Below are positions 48,020 through 61,100 of a stretch of DNA of 64,000 nucleotides, piece after piece. The translations under genes were made by a program, and so were the position numbers. Each line of letters begins with the position of its first letter. Position 1 is the stretch's first letter. Under the pieces are notes generated by a model. It worked only from the letters and a program-made list of their open reading frames with translations. It was not told the origin of the DNA and ran no database searches. This DNA comes from Oxytricha trifallax (Eukaryota > Ciliophora > Spirotrichea > Sporadotrichida > Oxytrichidae): contig ARYC01000202.1 in NCBI GenBank assembly GCA_000711775.1, positions 113,885 through 177,884 of the forward strand. The letters run 5' to 3'.

Positions 48020-49733
48020 TCACTATTGCACTTAATCGTTTAAAATTTCTATAGGAATGGGAACATAGTCCTATATTTATTAATGATCTATCCATTACTA
48101 AACCTCTTAAATATCTTAATGGTCTTATTGATAATTGCTCTTTAATTGATTTTAGAATTGTTCTTTCTCTTCTTCGATATCTATATCTCTATTTGGTAAT
48201 GGTCTCTTGAATAAGAAATTTAATTTTATTTTGATAGACTCATCCTCTCTATCATCAACTAGTACAGCCAAATTAATCTATCCTATATTTAATGACTCTT
48301 GGTGATATCAATTTTCACAAGATCTATCTCCAAGTTTGAAGTTGCATTTACACTATCAATTTGTGATTAGTTATCTTTTACATCCCCACTAAGCCTTTAT
48401 TCAATGCTATTCTATGATAGCTACTGAGGACATGTAATCCAAACAGGCAATTTTACTATCGGCAATTTCTTACCAATTATTACACCTGAATGACTGAATT
48501 TAAATTTCAAATAGTATTAACAGTTTATTAGAGCGCTTTTGCAGCTAGGTGGTATATTTTCTATAAATTAAAGCTCTAAATTGTTTGCCTTTTTATTTTT
48601 ATGCTTATTGAATCTCAAGTATAATTCTTTATTTGATTTTGGATCTAAAGTGATATTAAGAATATTCAAATTAAAAGAATCCAATAATATTTATATCTGT
48701 CAGCTTAATGTCAAACTAATTCTGTTCAGTTTCATGTTTACACAGTCCAACAAACTAATTTCTGATTAGTGATTATTGCTCCCTATATGGTTCTGCATTA
48801 AGAGTAGACTGCTGTTAACATTCCAATTCTCGAACTAATTCTAATTTTATTTACTTCAAATCTCTCTCTGATTTCTAGTTGTCTATTTTCATCAACACTC
48901 TCAGATCATGATTTGATTCAAAATTATCCTACTCAGTATATATGTCGATATGAACAAAAGATAAAGATTAAATTTAAATGTCTATATTAGTTTCTCCATG
49001 TTTAAAAATTAGTAAATTCCTTATACTGTGTTTGATTGATATGTATTTCTGATTATGATTCAATGGGTTTTATTATTGAATAAATAATATCTTAGATGTC
49101 TGAATTTGTGATAAACTGCTTGCTGTCTCTTGTGAACTCCCAAATATATCATTAAGTTTCACTTTTAATTTGTATTTTATTATCAATCTGTCTTGGGTAA
49201 ATTTAAATTAACATTTAATTAATATTCATGTTACAAATTGTGTTTTAATATAAATTGTAAGTTTACCTGAATGATATAAAAAACTGGTTGGTAGCCCATC
49301 TTTTATAACATTATGTAATAAATTTTAAATTAATAGGTTACTTAAATTATAGCTTATACTAGAAGGGTATATTTACTAAGGTATATGCAGCAACATTACT
49401 TAAATATTTATAAATTACTCCTGAACTAATGAAGTATAGTCTGATAATTGATAATTTCATGGTTGCCAGAATGTGTGACTCACTCATCTGATCCCGGTAT
49501 TTCATTCAATGTGCACCATTATGTCTTTTCTTTCCCAATAAATTACATTTACACTATATTTCCCTTCACTATTTCATCAATAAAATAAATACCATTCCAT
49601 TAAATGATAAATAATTATCATCAGGTAAGAGTAGCTTTACATTTCCAATGACTATATCTGATGGAGAGTAGACCTATTTATTTAGATAAATTTGTATTCG
49701 AGTAGGGAGCTAAACTTATAAGACACTATTCAT
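48020..49733 (-). CDS. Arrestin-fold protein 2, IES-interrupted, likely one intron
   Basis: Start ATG 49733, stop TGA 48022-48020. The N-domain contains IYLNKQVYSPSDIVIGNVKL and QFIGKEKTQW, aligning with the other two arrestin genes. The C-domain has YYLKFKFSHSGVIIGKKLP and IVKLPVWI. An in-frame TGA near 49485 is removed if GTGAGT..TTAG is spliced there, giving a frame that continues to IPFQYKL, parallel to FPFRYKL in gene 3. Two inserts have clear pointers: TGATGA in the N-domain (about 49565-49630) and AATATT in the C-domain (about 48640-48685). The tail is Q/D/E-rich. Several borders are unresolved. It is not obviously a pseudogene. Confidence 0.65.
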
Positions 49734-50162
49734 TTGATCAATTATATAATATTATGACAATTTTAATCTTTAATATCAAACTTATTTAACAGTATAAGTA
49801 TAAATTAAATTTAAAATATGAAATATATCGGATATATTTTAGGCTGAAAATTTTATGGCATATTTTACATTTATAAGATAGCGTTGCATGGAATTTCTGT
49901 GAAATGCTTTTATCCCATAGCACAATTTTGAATTAAAACATTTAGAGTTGTCCTCCCAAAACAATTTATTTATAATAAGATGTTAATTATAATGAAAACA
50001 TTCATTCATAGAATTTTTAATATTATCATTATTTTGAAAGTTTTCATTTTAGGTAAATCTATTGATTTAAAAAATATAAAATTATCGAGATTAATATTAT
50101 TTGATTTGATGTAGTTATAAAATTGAATGGTAATACTTCTTTGCTCCATTGACCTTTATGTG

Positions 50163-52027
50163 TCATTACTTATCTTGAGGATTCCTGTAGTTGCTAGTTA
50201 TATCAAGAGATGGATAGAGTTGAGAAATCTCCTGCTGCTATTGCTGCTATTACCCATTCAAAGTTTGATTGTTTTGATAATTGAGTTAATTGGCTTGATT
50301 TTGATAATCCATATTTTAATGAGGGACTTATTAATGGTCCAATGAAAGCTGACTCATTTGGTTTTAAACTTAGGCTGTTGTATATGGTCCTTCTAGTTCC
50401 TGCTGTTTCTTCAAAGCTCTTTCTTTTATTGCTTTCTCTTCATTTAATGCGAGATCATGTGCATTCATTAATGTGGCTTGACCACCCATTGGGTACATTG
50501 ATTTAATTAATGATAATTAATGTATAAATAGTAAATATCAATATAAATATTGATGTAGGCTAGTTTCTAGCAGATTAAGATCCATCATAGAATGGCATGG
50601 GTTCTGAGAAATGAACAGGCTAACCATATCCTTGAGTCATTTAATTCTGATCAAAAGGTATACCCATTTTATATTTTATAAGAAATTGTAGTATTTATTT
50701 AATTTAAATCCATAGCGTATTGTTAATTGGCACTATCTTAATAAGGAATCCCAACTTACGTGGTTATTTATTAGTTTTAGAAAATCTGTGGATTCCATCC
50801 AACTGGAGCAGCGATGTTTCCTTGTTACAACCCTAAATCTTTTGCGTTAATATGAATCTGATACTTAAAATAATAATTAATTCAAACTTAGCTGAGGGAA
50901 TCTTGCTTCCAAGTGTCATTCCTTTGTGTGTGAATTTCACTTCAAGTTGATAAAGAGTAGCAAGCATCTAACCAGGGTGAGTTGGAGGCAAGTGTTGGGT
51001 GATGGCTATATCTTCAGGGACGAGAGGCTTTTTCTTTGCTTAAACGCTCTTGTTTAAATATTAATTAAGGTCGGTGAAGTTTTAGATCATTTTTAATTGC
51101 AAAGACATATCTTTTTATTCTCCAGCTTTTACTCCCTCGTACTTAGATATTGAAAGGATCTCATTTTGCTTGAAGGATCTACCCTTCTTGTCTTTAGCTA
51201 AATAATCATTAGTAAAGATTTATAATTTTACTAAAATATTAATCAGATTGCATATTATTTTTGTGAATAAAATTAGATAGATTTAGTAAATTCATAAAAA
51301 TTTAATAGCAACAAGGATTCTTCTTAACTGAACTTTTATCTTTGTGATATCCTTATCACAAGAAGTGTTATCCACTTAACATTTAATTTTAGCAATTTCA
51401 TTTGATTGGTACACATTCTTTTCGAAAGTGACTGTGACCTTGGATTAACCCTACTTGACAAAGAAAAATGTGTTTATAGCCTTTTCCATTGTAAGAGATT
51501 TGTTCAGAACAGGGACATCTGGTGTCTTAATCACATTAAACCTTCTCTTTGCCAAGAAAGGTTTGAATGATGATTTTGATGTGTCGCAAGCTTCTTCCAT
51601 TCTAGCAATCACCTTGTATCTCTGAGAAACTTTTGAACTTTAAGGACCATAATACAATAATGAAGAAGGCAGGGTATGAGGCAACTTATATCAAGCAAAA
51701 TAAAATAGAATATCTGAAGGGAAAAGAGTATTGACCTGGTAAAGCTTCTCCAGCAGGGAAAGCAAATAAGTTCGATTTAGATGACAAGAAAACTAGTTTT
51801 CCATTGTGTTTCTTTTTGTGGGTGCTATTTCCCCTTCTCTCTTTAGTGATCCAAAATGTTTTTTCTGCTCCATATATCTCTAGTTAGAGTATCTTAGCAG
51901 GAAATTTTTCATTAAGTTATAAATGAACAACCCCATCAATTGTATCTCCTGCATTAAATTAAGCTTAGTTAATTTAGATATAGAGATGACCATTTGTAAA
52001 CTGGTGTCTTGAATCTGAGGATCCCAT
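50163..52027 (-). CDS. Arrestin-fold protein 3, five resolved IESs (536 aa)
   Basis: Start ATG 52027, stop TGA 50165-50163. N-domain: GDTIDGVVHLQLNEKFPAK, LEIYGAEKTFW, LFAFPAGEALPGQYSFPF, LPSSLLYYGPQ. C-domain: TFFFVKQGQSKVTVTFEKNVY, AKIKCQVDNTSC, LPPTHPGQMLATLYQLEVKF. A Q/N/P-rich tail contains a run of about seven glutamines. Arrestin-fold proteins act as adaptors in endocytosis and sorting. Five inserts with pointers GATAT, GCTA, AAGT, ATGG and ATCAAT (gene strand) total 254 bp. Their removal leaves exactly 537 codons including stop, which strongly supports the borders. Confidence 0.82.
50503..50554 (-). other. IES in arrestin 3, pointer ATCAAT
   Basis: 52 bp. The 6-bp repeat (ATTGAT on the + strand) is at 50497-50502 and 50549-50554. 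Confidence 0.82.
50668..50713 (-). other. IES in arrestin 3, pointer ATGG
   Basis: 46 bp. CCAT (+ strand) at 50664-50667 and 50710-50713. Removal gives QYAMGIPFDQNQM. Confidence 0.78.
50867..50889 (-). other. IES in arrestin 3, pointer AAGT
   Basis: 23 bp. ACTT (+ strand) at 50863-50866 and 50886-50889. Removal gives IPSAKYQIHINAKDL. Confidence 0.72.
51199..51309 (-). other. IES in arrestin 3, pointer GCTA
   Basis: 111 bp with an in-frame TGA. TAGC (+ strand) at 51195-51198 and 51306-51309. Removal gives LRRILVAKDKKGRSF. Confidence 0.8.
51693..51714 (-). other. IES in arrestin 3, pointer GATAT
   Basis: 22 bp, among the shortest here. ATATC (+ strand) at 51688-51692 and 51710-51714. Removal gives FPFRYKLPHTLPSS. 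Confidence 0.75.
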
Positions 52028-52116
52028 ATTGTTAATATTTAGTAAGAATTAAGTTTATAAGAATCTATTTATATTACCTGATAAAATGCTACTTTTATTC
52101 CTCAAATAAGTATTGA

Positions 52117-55100
52117 TTTATAAATAATCAATCAGTGCTTTATTTCAATGATCAAGAAATAGAAAGGAGAAATCACTCAGTGATTTTACCTAGCCTATCA
52201 AATATCAATATATCAAGTAATTTAGGCGAATCACTCCATACATTAGTTTACAGAGTAAGTTTAGCAAGAAATCCTATAAATTAAAGTGCTAATATTACCT
52301 CAGATATTAGAAGTATTTATTCAAATCATCTACTATATTAAAACTTATCAAACGATTATTAGTACCTGTTAAATATATAAACTACTTTGGATTAACTTAA
52401 AAATGCAACCAATATCAATGATTAAGAATTTAATGGAACATTTTTACTTTAAAACATGACGATTAATGTCTCTACTGAATCTAACGAGACTTATTAACGA
52501 GAAGTTATCTTAACAAGTAGAAATATAAGTCGCGGTTTTATATTTGAACAAAATAACTTACCGCTCGCTGGATAAAATGTCACTATTCTTTCAACTCTTT
52601 GGGATTCTCAAAATAGAATTTGCAAAAATAAGAGGCTATCTGCATTATTTTATGTCAACTACACTATTGTTTAGAACAGGACTCTTTCAGCTTTCTTAAT
52701 GTAACCAAGTCCATAACTCACCATCGATTTATGGTTCAAATTTTTCCCATCGAGGGACATAAATGCAAGTATTCCAATTCACAATTCTAGTAACCTGCTA
52801 AACAATGAATCGGTCTCTAATGGAACAATTGAAAATATAGTTAAAATTAAAATTAAATCTTATTTAAATTTTGTTGTAATACTGAAGATAATTCATAAAA
52901 TTAGACTTAACATGATCATCTAATTATTCCTTTTGAAGAGCGTTTAGCTCTATATGGTATGAATAGAACTATTTTGATAAATTATGAACAAGATTCTAAT
53001 TTTGGGCCATTATCCCTTCTCAAAATTTATATAAACAATTTTAATGGTTCTTACAAAGTTATTTGTGATCCATTTAGCAGAGAAAGAAGTACTTAAAGAT
53101 CTAGCATGATTAGTAATTAAGAGATTATTAAAGAGGGTGTATGGATGCACTTCACCTGTGTAATAGATAAAACCCCAAGAGTATTTTTTTTAAGCAATTT
53201 GGGTGAATTAGTTGTAAATTTTAATTAAAATTAAGAAATAATAAGTTTGATTTAAGTCAAAAATCAGCACTAATATAGAGAATGAGTTTAATACTATATA
53301 CGATATATTAATTTAATTTTTGAAAAAAGTGAAACCCCAATAGCTTAACCAGAGGGGTTTTTGAGATTAGTGAAAAATATATTTAAATGCTTAAATTAGA
53401 TAAAATGTTTTATCAATCACTTATCAGTAAAATGTACTTCTATCATGAATATGGGAGATACTCTGAGGAACCAATGCCAAGCCACCTCGACCTTATCTAT
53501 AATGTTGTCGAAGGGAGGGATGTAATGATTGGTCCTGACCCTATCATAGTAAGAGACGATCTTGGTGATTCTGGCGTGGGACTTCCTGCTAGTGTCTGGT
53601 GCAGTGGGAGCACTCCATTGTTCTATAATCGAATTTTAAGTTTTAAAGTTTTAATCTTAATTAATTAAAATAGGAAAGCTGTTAAAGCTATATCTAAACC
53701 CTTGATTTAATCTATTAAACAATCAAATATTTAAACTTATAAAATCTCGCAGACTTTTTTGCCTTCGAATTTTTTAGGAAATATTGAGCTAGTGGGGCGA
53801 ACTTAAGGTCATTCGGTAGCTCTTTGAAAACTAGGAGGAATTTGGGTTCTCGGGACTAACAGCACACGCCCTAGCGGAGTTGCACTCGATTTTCTTTTTC
53901 CCTATAATTAAAATAAATATAAATATATTTAATTAATTAAATGATTATCCCCCAATGGCAATTGGTCAATGAACTTACCCCAATCAGACCTCCTAGGGGC
54001 TCAGGTGGCGAGGGCGACTAAGGAATTGGTGAAGGCGCCGGTGAGTCAGCTCATGCCGACATTAGGCGTTAGAAATTATAGTTATCAGGGGTGCTTAGGC
54101 GTTCTTCTTCCTGAGTGGCTCAGGATGGCAAGCAAGCTTGACCTTGTGAGGAAAAGCGTTCAGCGCTATCAGTTTTTCTTCTCTAGATTATAGGAAATCT
54201 CTAAATGAATTCCTAATAGCACCAGAGGAAATCCGTGAGAGTGTATGCATAACTGGCCGAGGGGACACTTATGAACATCTCCTGGAGGACTTTATCAGCT
54301 GGCTTTTTGCTTGGCTTTTTGAGGATTTGTTTGTCATTAGGTTATTAGTTAAGTGTCCGTTAGGGATTTATTCGTTATGTTCTTAGGTTGTTTTAATTTC
54401 TCTAATAATTCGTTGAGCTACTTATGTAGTTCTGAAGACAAGCAGCCCACTGATGAGGAGTTTTGCGTAGAATAGGCACATTCTAAACCTGCATCTGCTG
54501 AGGACGTCCTCTCCATCTGACCATCAGATACTCTCAATGTCTCGTCCATGAAGGTTTATGGATTAGCCATTATGGTTTTTGCCTATAGGTAGTTTAGGAG
54601 GCCCTTCGCCTCCGACCTCGGTTTCGTCATCTCTAGTAGGTACTGCCCCTCTTGCTCCTATGGTATCGTTCCTCGTTTCATCATATAGCACCTCCTCTCC
54701 ATAGTTGACGTCTATGGGGAAGGTTAGCTTGCGCACTGAGAGTCTTAGTTGAATAGCACTGTCCACCATCTCCTAGTAGTGGGTGATTACATTTTGGCCA
54801 AAGATGGTGGTAGCAATGTGTTGAATCTCTCTGGGGGATCTCTCGAAGGTATACATGCTTTCCAGCAGGCATCGGAGCCTAGTCTCAAAGATGGCCACCT
54901 CTGGTAATGGTGATGCCTCTATTTGGGCCCGGAGGGTGAGCAACTGCGGGTGGGGGTCGAGCTCCACCGATGGGTAGGACAGTAAAGGTATAATCTTGTG
55001 CGATACTTGATTATCAGGGCTCAGCATCTTTGTTTGGACTAGGGTGTTTTATAATATTTATTAAGGGCTAATATACTCAAATAAAATTTAATGAGATCAG

Positions 55101-58100
55101 GCCTCAAAAGTTGGTAGCTTTTTTGATTTTTTATTAAGGCCCTATATATATATATATAAGTACTTATTTAATTTAACAGAAAGCTACCAAATGTTTTATA
55201 ATATCGATCATTTATTTTTCAAAATTAAAAGTTGTATATATTAATTTTTAAAAAAAAACAGATTAAATTTATAAATTTACAGTATTATTAGAAATATGGG
55301 TTTAGATAAACTTACTAGATTTCTAAACCTCTCATCTATTTTATGTTTGTTTTTCATTTTTAAACAATGTTATTGTCATGAATTTTATCATTTTACTTAA
55401 TAATCACTGAGATATTTCATCTGTAATATTTATATCTACATGAGTTTAAGTTTTTATATGTGGTTTTAGTTTTACTATGTAATTAGCGCGAAAGTTCTTA
55501 TTACTAAAATTTTTAAGGTTTATATGAATACTCCCAAACTTATCATAAATATTTGTGATTTAACTAATCTCTTAGACTTAGCTCAATAAGAATCTATTAA
55601 GAGGGAATAAAAAGAATAATAGTAATAGAATTATAACTAATTACTCATATAAAAGACTCTAAGATGCTATTAAATATTGCTGTTTCACTTTCTCCATTAT
55701 AATAATTTAAGATGTAATTTAACTTACTAATTTATTATTCATGGCAGGTATCTGTATTTAAAATTCTTGAATTTCCTATTGTTTCGTATTTTATCAATAA
55801 TTAAAATACTATATTTATTTAAATTCAAATTCAACTTAATTCAAAAAATACTCTTGGGATTTTAATAGCTAATCTTCCTAATTGATTTCTCAGACTATGT
55901 TGTATAATATGGGAAGCTAACTCGAATAAAGAAACAATACTATTAATTCAAAATTCTAGCTATAAAATAACAGCTAGCCTCTGGAAACTTTTATTGGATC
56001 TGACTAAAACGGATATCAAATTTTTGTAGGAATGATTAAGGAAATAAGAATCTTCAATACAGCACTAAGTCTAGATGTTATTAAACTCATCAGAAATTAG
56101 CAGGTGCCAGATACTTTAAAAAACATCTTGCTCTATCGTTTTTCTTTCTCTAATGGAATTAGTACAATAGTTGATCTTCCTACTAAGAACTCTTCAGTTA
56201 AATTCCTAACAAGTAAATAAACAATTAGTAATTTTGTTTGGGAAACTGAAAATTAGCTCGTAATATGCAATAAATATCAGCTTTTCAATGGATAATGCTG
56301 TAATACTCAGAATTTAACAGCAAACATTACTTATTACGAAACATAAACTTATTTGTACATCAACTCAACACTTTCAAGAGAAGTTATATTAGATGATATG
56401 AGCAACTTTACTTGGAAACTCATATCTGTTATTCCAAATAATACTGCATATTTCAACTATTTAAATCAATCTTTACTGAATTAAAATACTTCTAGAAGCC
56501 TATTTTTTAACAGATCCTCCCTTTTCAGAAATAGCAGTTTTACCCTATAGCTTAATTTCACTTCAATTTATTCTTAAAAAGTGATAACCTAAAATAAGGA
56601 AGTTATTATAGCTTGCCCATTGATTTCTTTAAATTAATAGTCATAAACTCTATATCATCCATGGGGCTATACTCCTAAGCTATTTTTAGTTGCTAATGTG
56701 CTAACTGATTGTTATAATAAAAACGTAACAGCAAGGAATATTACATGGACTTACAATTTTACTCTGGGAGACCCAACAACAATATCAACAAATAGATTAA
56801 ACCTTACATTTTCTAATGAAACAAGAATTTTAAATGACACAAACTATTAGGTTAATTTGAGTGTAAACTTTACAAATAACCAAGTAATTAATGAAACTAG
56901 AATTATAAGATATCTTTCAAAACCAATCATATTTGACTTAGCTATTGAGAGCTATTACTTGAGAAATAATGATACTTTAATAATAAATGCTAATAGCACT
57001 TAATACTTGGTCAATACTGTGAATAACTCTGAGCTTGGATTGAATGTTAATTGTATTACTCCACTAAGTTTTACTAATCAGTCAACTAGTTTAGGTTGTA
57101 AATTCAATCAAACTGGTTACTTCAACTTAAACAACAGCTTGCTAACTTCAACTAGCTAAATTATACCCTACTTAGACTACTTTTTCAATTTGAGTGCTGG
57201 TAAGCTGAATACAACGTTACAGGTTAGGAAAACTGTCAAGGCAAGATGGTTTAACGAAGGTATTTTAGGCGGTAACTGTCCTCAAGTATAAGTGCCAACA
57301 TAAATAAACATTAGTAAATCAGATATAGCAAGATTCCTATATTACCCCACTTTTATTCTGGACTGTTTAACTAGCGACAACTAAACCTATAAAAGATACG
57401 ATAGAACTAATATTAGTTATAGTTTAGATACTAATATGACAAGTAAATATCAGCAGATGTACAATCAAAGCTTGCCTTTCAAATTATTTAATGAAAGTTT
57501 TATCTTGTAAAATAACAGCTATGCTTTTAGATTTAAAATTATAAGTATAAATAAAATGTATTTTATTGAAAATATTATACTGCAAACTCTACTATAATCC
57601 AAAAAATATAAGCTGGAAATATCATTCCAATAAATATAACAATAAACATGACTGATCCAATCACTAAACTCTAAATTACCGACACTAAAATAGTCAACAT
57701 AAATGTCATATTTTCAGATATTTAGATTAATTAAAATTAATCAACAAACTCTACTGGCTATATCCAATTTGATTAGGATTTAGTATTCCTAGATTACTGT
57801 ATTATAAAGAAAATAAGAGTAATTAAGTTAGATTTACAAAATGTTACTGAAAAATGTAATATAAAAAAATTTATTAGAATTTGTTCTTTCTTTTTATATC
57901 TAATTAATCAAAAAGATGATGTTAAAAAATTAAATGAAGCTATAACTTATAAAACTTTAGGACATCTAATGTGGGAAATTTACTATTTAAAGATAAGATA
58001 AACTAACCTTAGTTATGTAAAAGCTTAGTAATTTTTGAGTTTTTTCCTTCTAAAATTTTAATGTATTTTCATATTTGAACTACATCTTATAAACGTTTTT

Positions 58101-61100
58101 TATCCATATTGATTTTATTGCTGCAATATTAAATGCTTCTACTTCTTACGATCCTGACATGAATATATCAACTACATAAAGCAACAACTCGATGCTAGTT
58201 TATTCATACCTTTGTAATGGCAAACCATGCTTGCTATAATTTTAAATTTTTTAATTAAAGTTAAACATTTAGTTTTAAATTCAACTTAGATGAGTGGTGG
58301 TGTTATTAAAATGACTATTGTAGAAGCTTTAAATATGAACTTCACATATCTTACTCCTTAAAATTTTAGCATAGGAGTTCAAAATCCTTTGATTTAAAGT
58401 TATATTAAATAATATTTTTATGATCTCAAGAAAGCAGATATAATATGCTAATTTTACTGTCTTCTTTATGCCACCAGTCAAAAATGGAACTCATGCTTGC
58501 CCAAGAGTATTTTATGTAAAATAAAATAGCTCAAATTCCACATAAGCATCTACCAAGTAATCTATCTTTGCATTTAATACAGTCAATGCTTCAAATGGAG
58601 AATGGAAAGTCTCCTATGAAAACTGTGATAATTTTACAACTTATTCAGTCTAGTATATGATTATTGATATACCAAACATTGATCTTTTGAATAACTAAAC
58701 TACTCAGATATTTTCAAAAACATTCAACACTACAGTAATATCAACATCAAGAGATCGACTACTCACCAATATAGGTATACTATAAAATAATTCTGTTAGA
58801 GCAACTTTAGTGTTTAATTATACAAACACTTTGAAACAACCAAAAGTAGGCTATTCAGTTTAGGATTTAACATTCTCTAGATAGTATTCATCTTTAGTTC
58901 CACTAAGCAGACCAAATGATACTATTAATGGTACAGTAAGAGTTGGATATGAGGAGACTCTCCAAATTAATTCAGACGATTCATATGACCCTGATTTGAT
59001 GTACCTGCCAGATTAAAAATCTAAATTTACATACATCCGATTATGCTCAAGCAATATTCAAAGCTTATGTCCTTTCTTCCAGGGTGTAGCTAACTATTAA
59101 ATAACAAAATCCCAAAGATAGCAGGTGAACTAACATATTGTAGGCTCTATATTTTGGATATCTTTGCAGCTAGTTGATGTAAATAGAACTTCTTTGATAT
59201 AAAATTTGACTTACGAAGTGGTGACCTAAGACTACTAAAGGTGTGTCAAGATATCAGATTAAAACTAAAACATAATCATTCAAAGTGAAAAATTAAGAAT
59301 GCCAATAATTTTAGCACCAAAATTTGAAATTATTTGCGACTATGTTTAATTATCTGATAGCGCTCTTTGGGAGTCGAGCTAGTCCTAATTCTGGAATTAT
59401 AATTCACTCTACAATTATAAATTCAATTTATATTTAATTTGATATTATCAAGTTGTGATCTAGCCTGAATAGCTATAATAACTGCCATTAAACTAAGATA
59501 TAACATTAAAAGTCAAAGCCTAATATACAATTGATGATAATACGAACTAAAATAAAAAAAACTTTTTCAATTCAAAATTTATTTGTTAAATTATAAAACC
59601 TTCTGTCACTTCCTTTTAATTACACTTTGAGGATACTTCAAAGCCCTCATTCTGTTTTGGTTTAAACAAAAGAACCAATTGATATAACTAGCGAAACGTC
59701 TATGGTAAATATTCACCTGATTAATTAATAAACATAAGTACCTTAAACTAATAACATACTATGCAATTTAAAACAAATTTAAGTATTTTCTTATCAAAGA
59801 TTAGCAATTAATATATAGTAAATGTATCATGCTTGGTTAACTAAGACTTATTTAGCAACTTCACAATGACAGAATCTTGCTCATTTGATTTCCTTTAAAG
59901 CCTTGGTCTTTACATTCAACCTACTGAAATCCCTTCGATTAAATCTATAGCACTATATATAACTTTGACAACGCTTGATAATGGATAAACTTATAATAAA
60001 ACTAAAACAATTGCTTTTAGTACAACACCATAGGCACCAAATTGTACAATCGTTTTATATTAAATATTATAATTATGATAGACATTTATTTAGAAAAAAG
60101 AAATTCATAGAGATTAATATTTTATTTTTAGGTTAAATCAAGTAGACTAGCAATAACTTTTTGTAATTAGACAAGACAATTCTACTAAGTGCTGAGACAT
60201 CTAATTATAATGTTTCTTAACTAGATTATTACTGGGGTACTTTTGAATAAGATAGAGCCCTAATACCAGTCAATAATGTTTATTAAAGACTGAAGATACC
60301 TGAATACTCATTTATACATTTAATATATTATTAAATTCATTCTATTACAAACAAGGTCAAGAAGTCATGATTGAAGTAATAGTGAATACAGATGATCAAG
60401 CCTCAAATGATTGTAGAACATCCATGATTATGACACTACCTTCAAACAACAATATTGTGCTTGGAACATATTAATTCTTAACTGATAAATAAAATTTTAG
60501 ATCCTCTATTGTTACAGTGGAATTAGCTGGTTATTCAGATAATACTAATGCAGGCAACCTACTCTTCTCAATTAAGTAAAGGAAAAAACAAATATTAGCA
60601 TTTACATTAAATGTTTTACTTAAGTTTACACTTTAAAGAACTTCAATTACACTCTTCTAACAAAATCATTAACCTAGAAATATCAAACAATTTTGCCAGA
60701 ATGTGATGCTCTTTATCTTGAAATTTACGATTAAAATGGCTCTTTAAAAATACAATTACTAGATATTTCAACATTCTCGCTCAATAATAATTTAAGCATG
60801 ACTGAATACGCAATTCTATACAATAAAATAGTCGAAATTAGTGATGTTTAAGAAAAAAGCTATAATGGGTAACTCAATAAAAATTTAGAACTTAGTATCA
60901 ATATGTTATTGTAGGCTTAGTCCCTATCCCACATCTTAAAATATTCTTTAATTTTTATTATTGCCTGAAGAATAAATATATCAGCAAGCAATTTTTTCAT
61001 TAATCCCTAAAAACAAGTAGAATTTATAATTACATACTAAAATATTTAAAATATAATGCTTTTGATAAAATAAAGTTTTTTGTAATTTATGTTCTAGATT

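Larger units (their letters stand above)
53280..55870. other. Long insert (putative IES) splitting the LamG domain of gene B
   Basis: LamG coding ends near LGELVVNFNQ (about 53.23 kb) and resumes near 55.9 kb with LETFIGSDQNGYQIFVG. The roughly 2.6 kb between does not belong to that protein. It holds AT-rich flanks and a GC-rich core. Exact pointers not determined. Confidence 0.6.

Noticed and set aside
54681-54872. Second - strand frame in the GC-rich island (63 codons)
   Set aside because: It overlaps the longer 167-codon ORF in another frame. The longer one starts cleanly at the AT/GC boundary and reads through with Gln codons.
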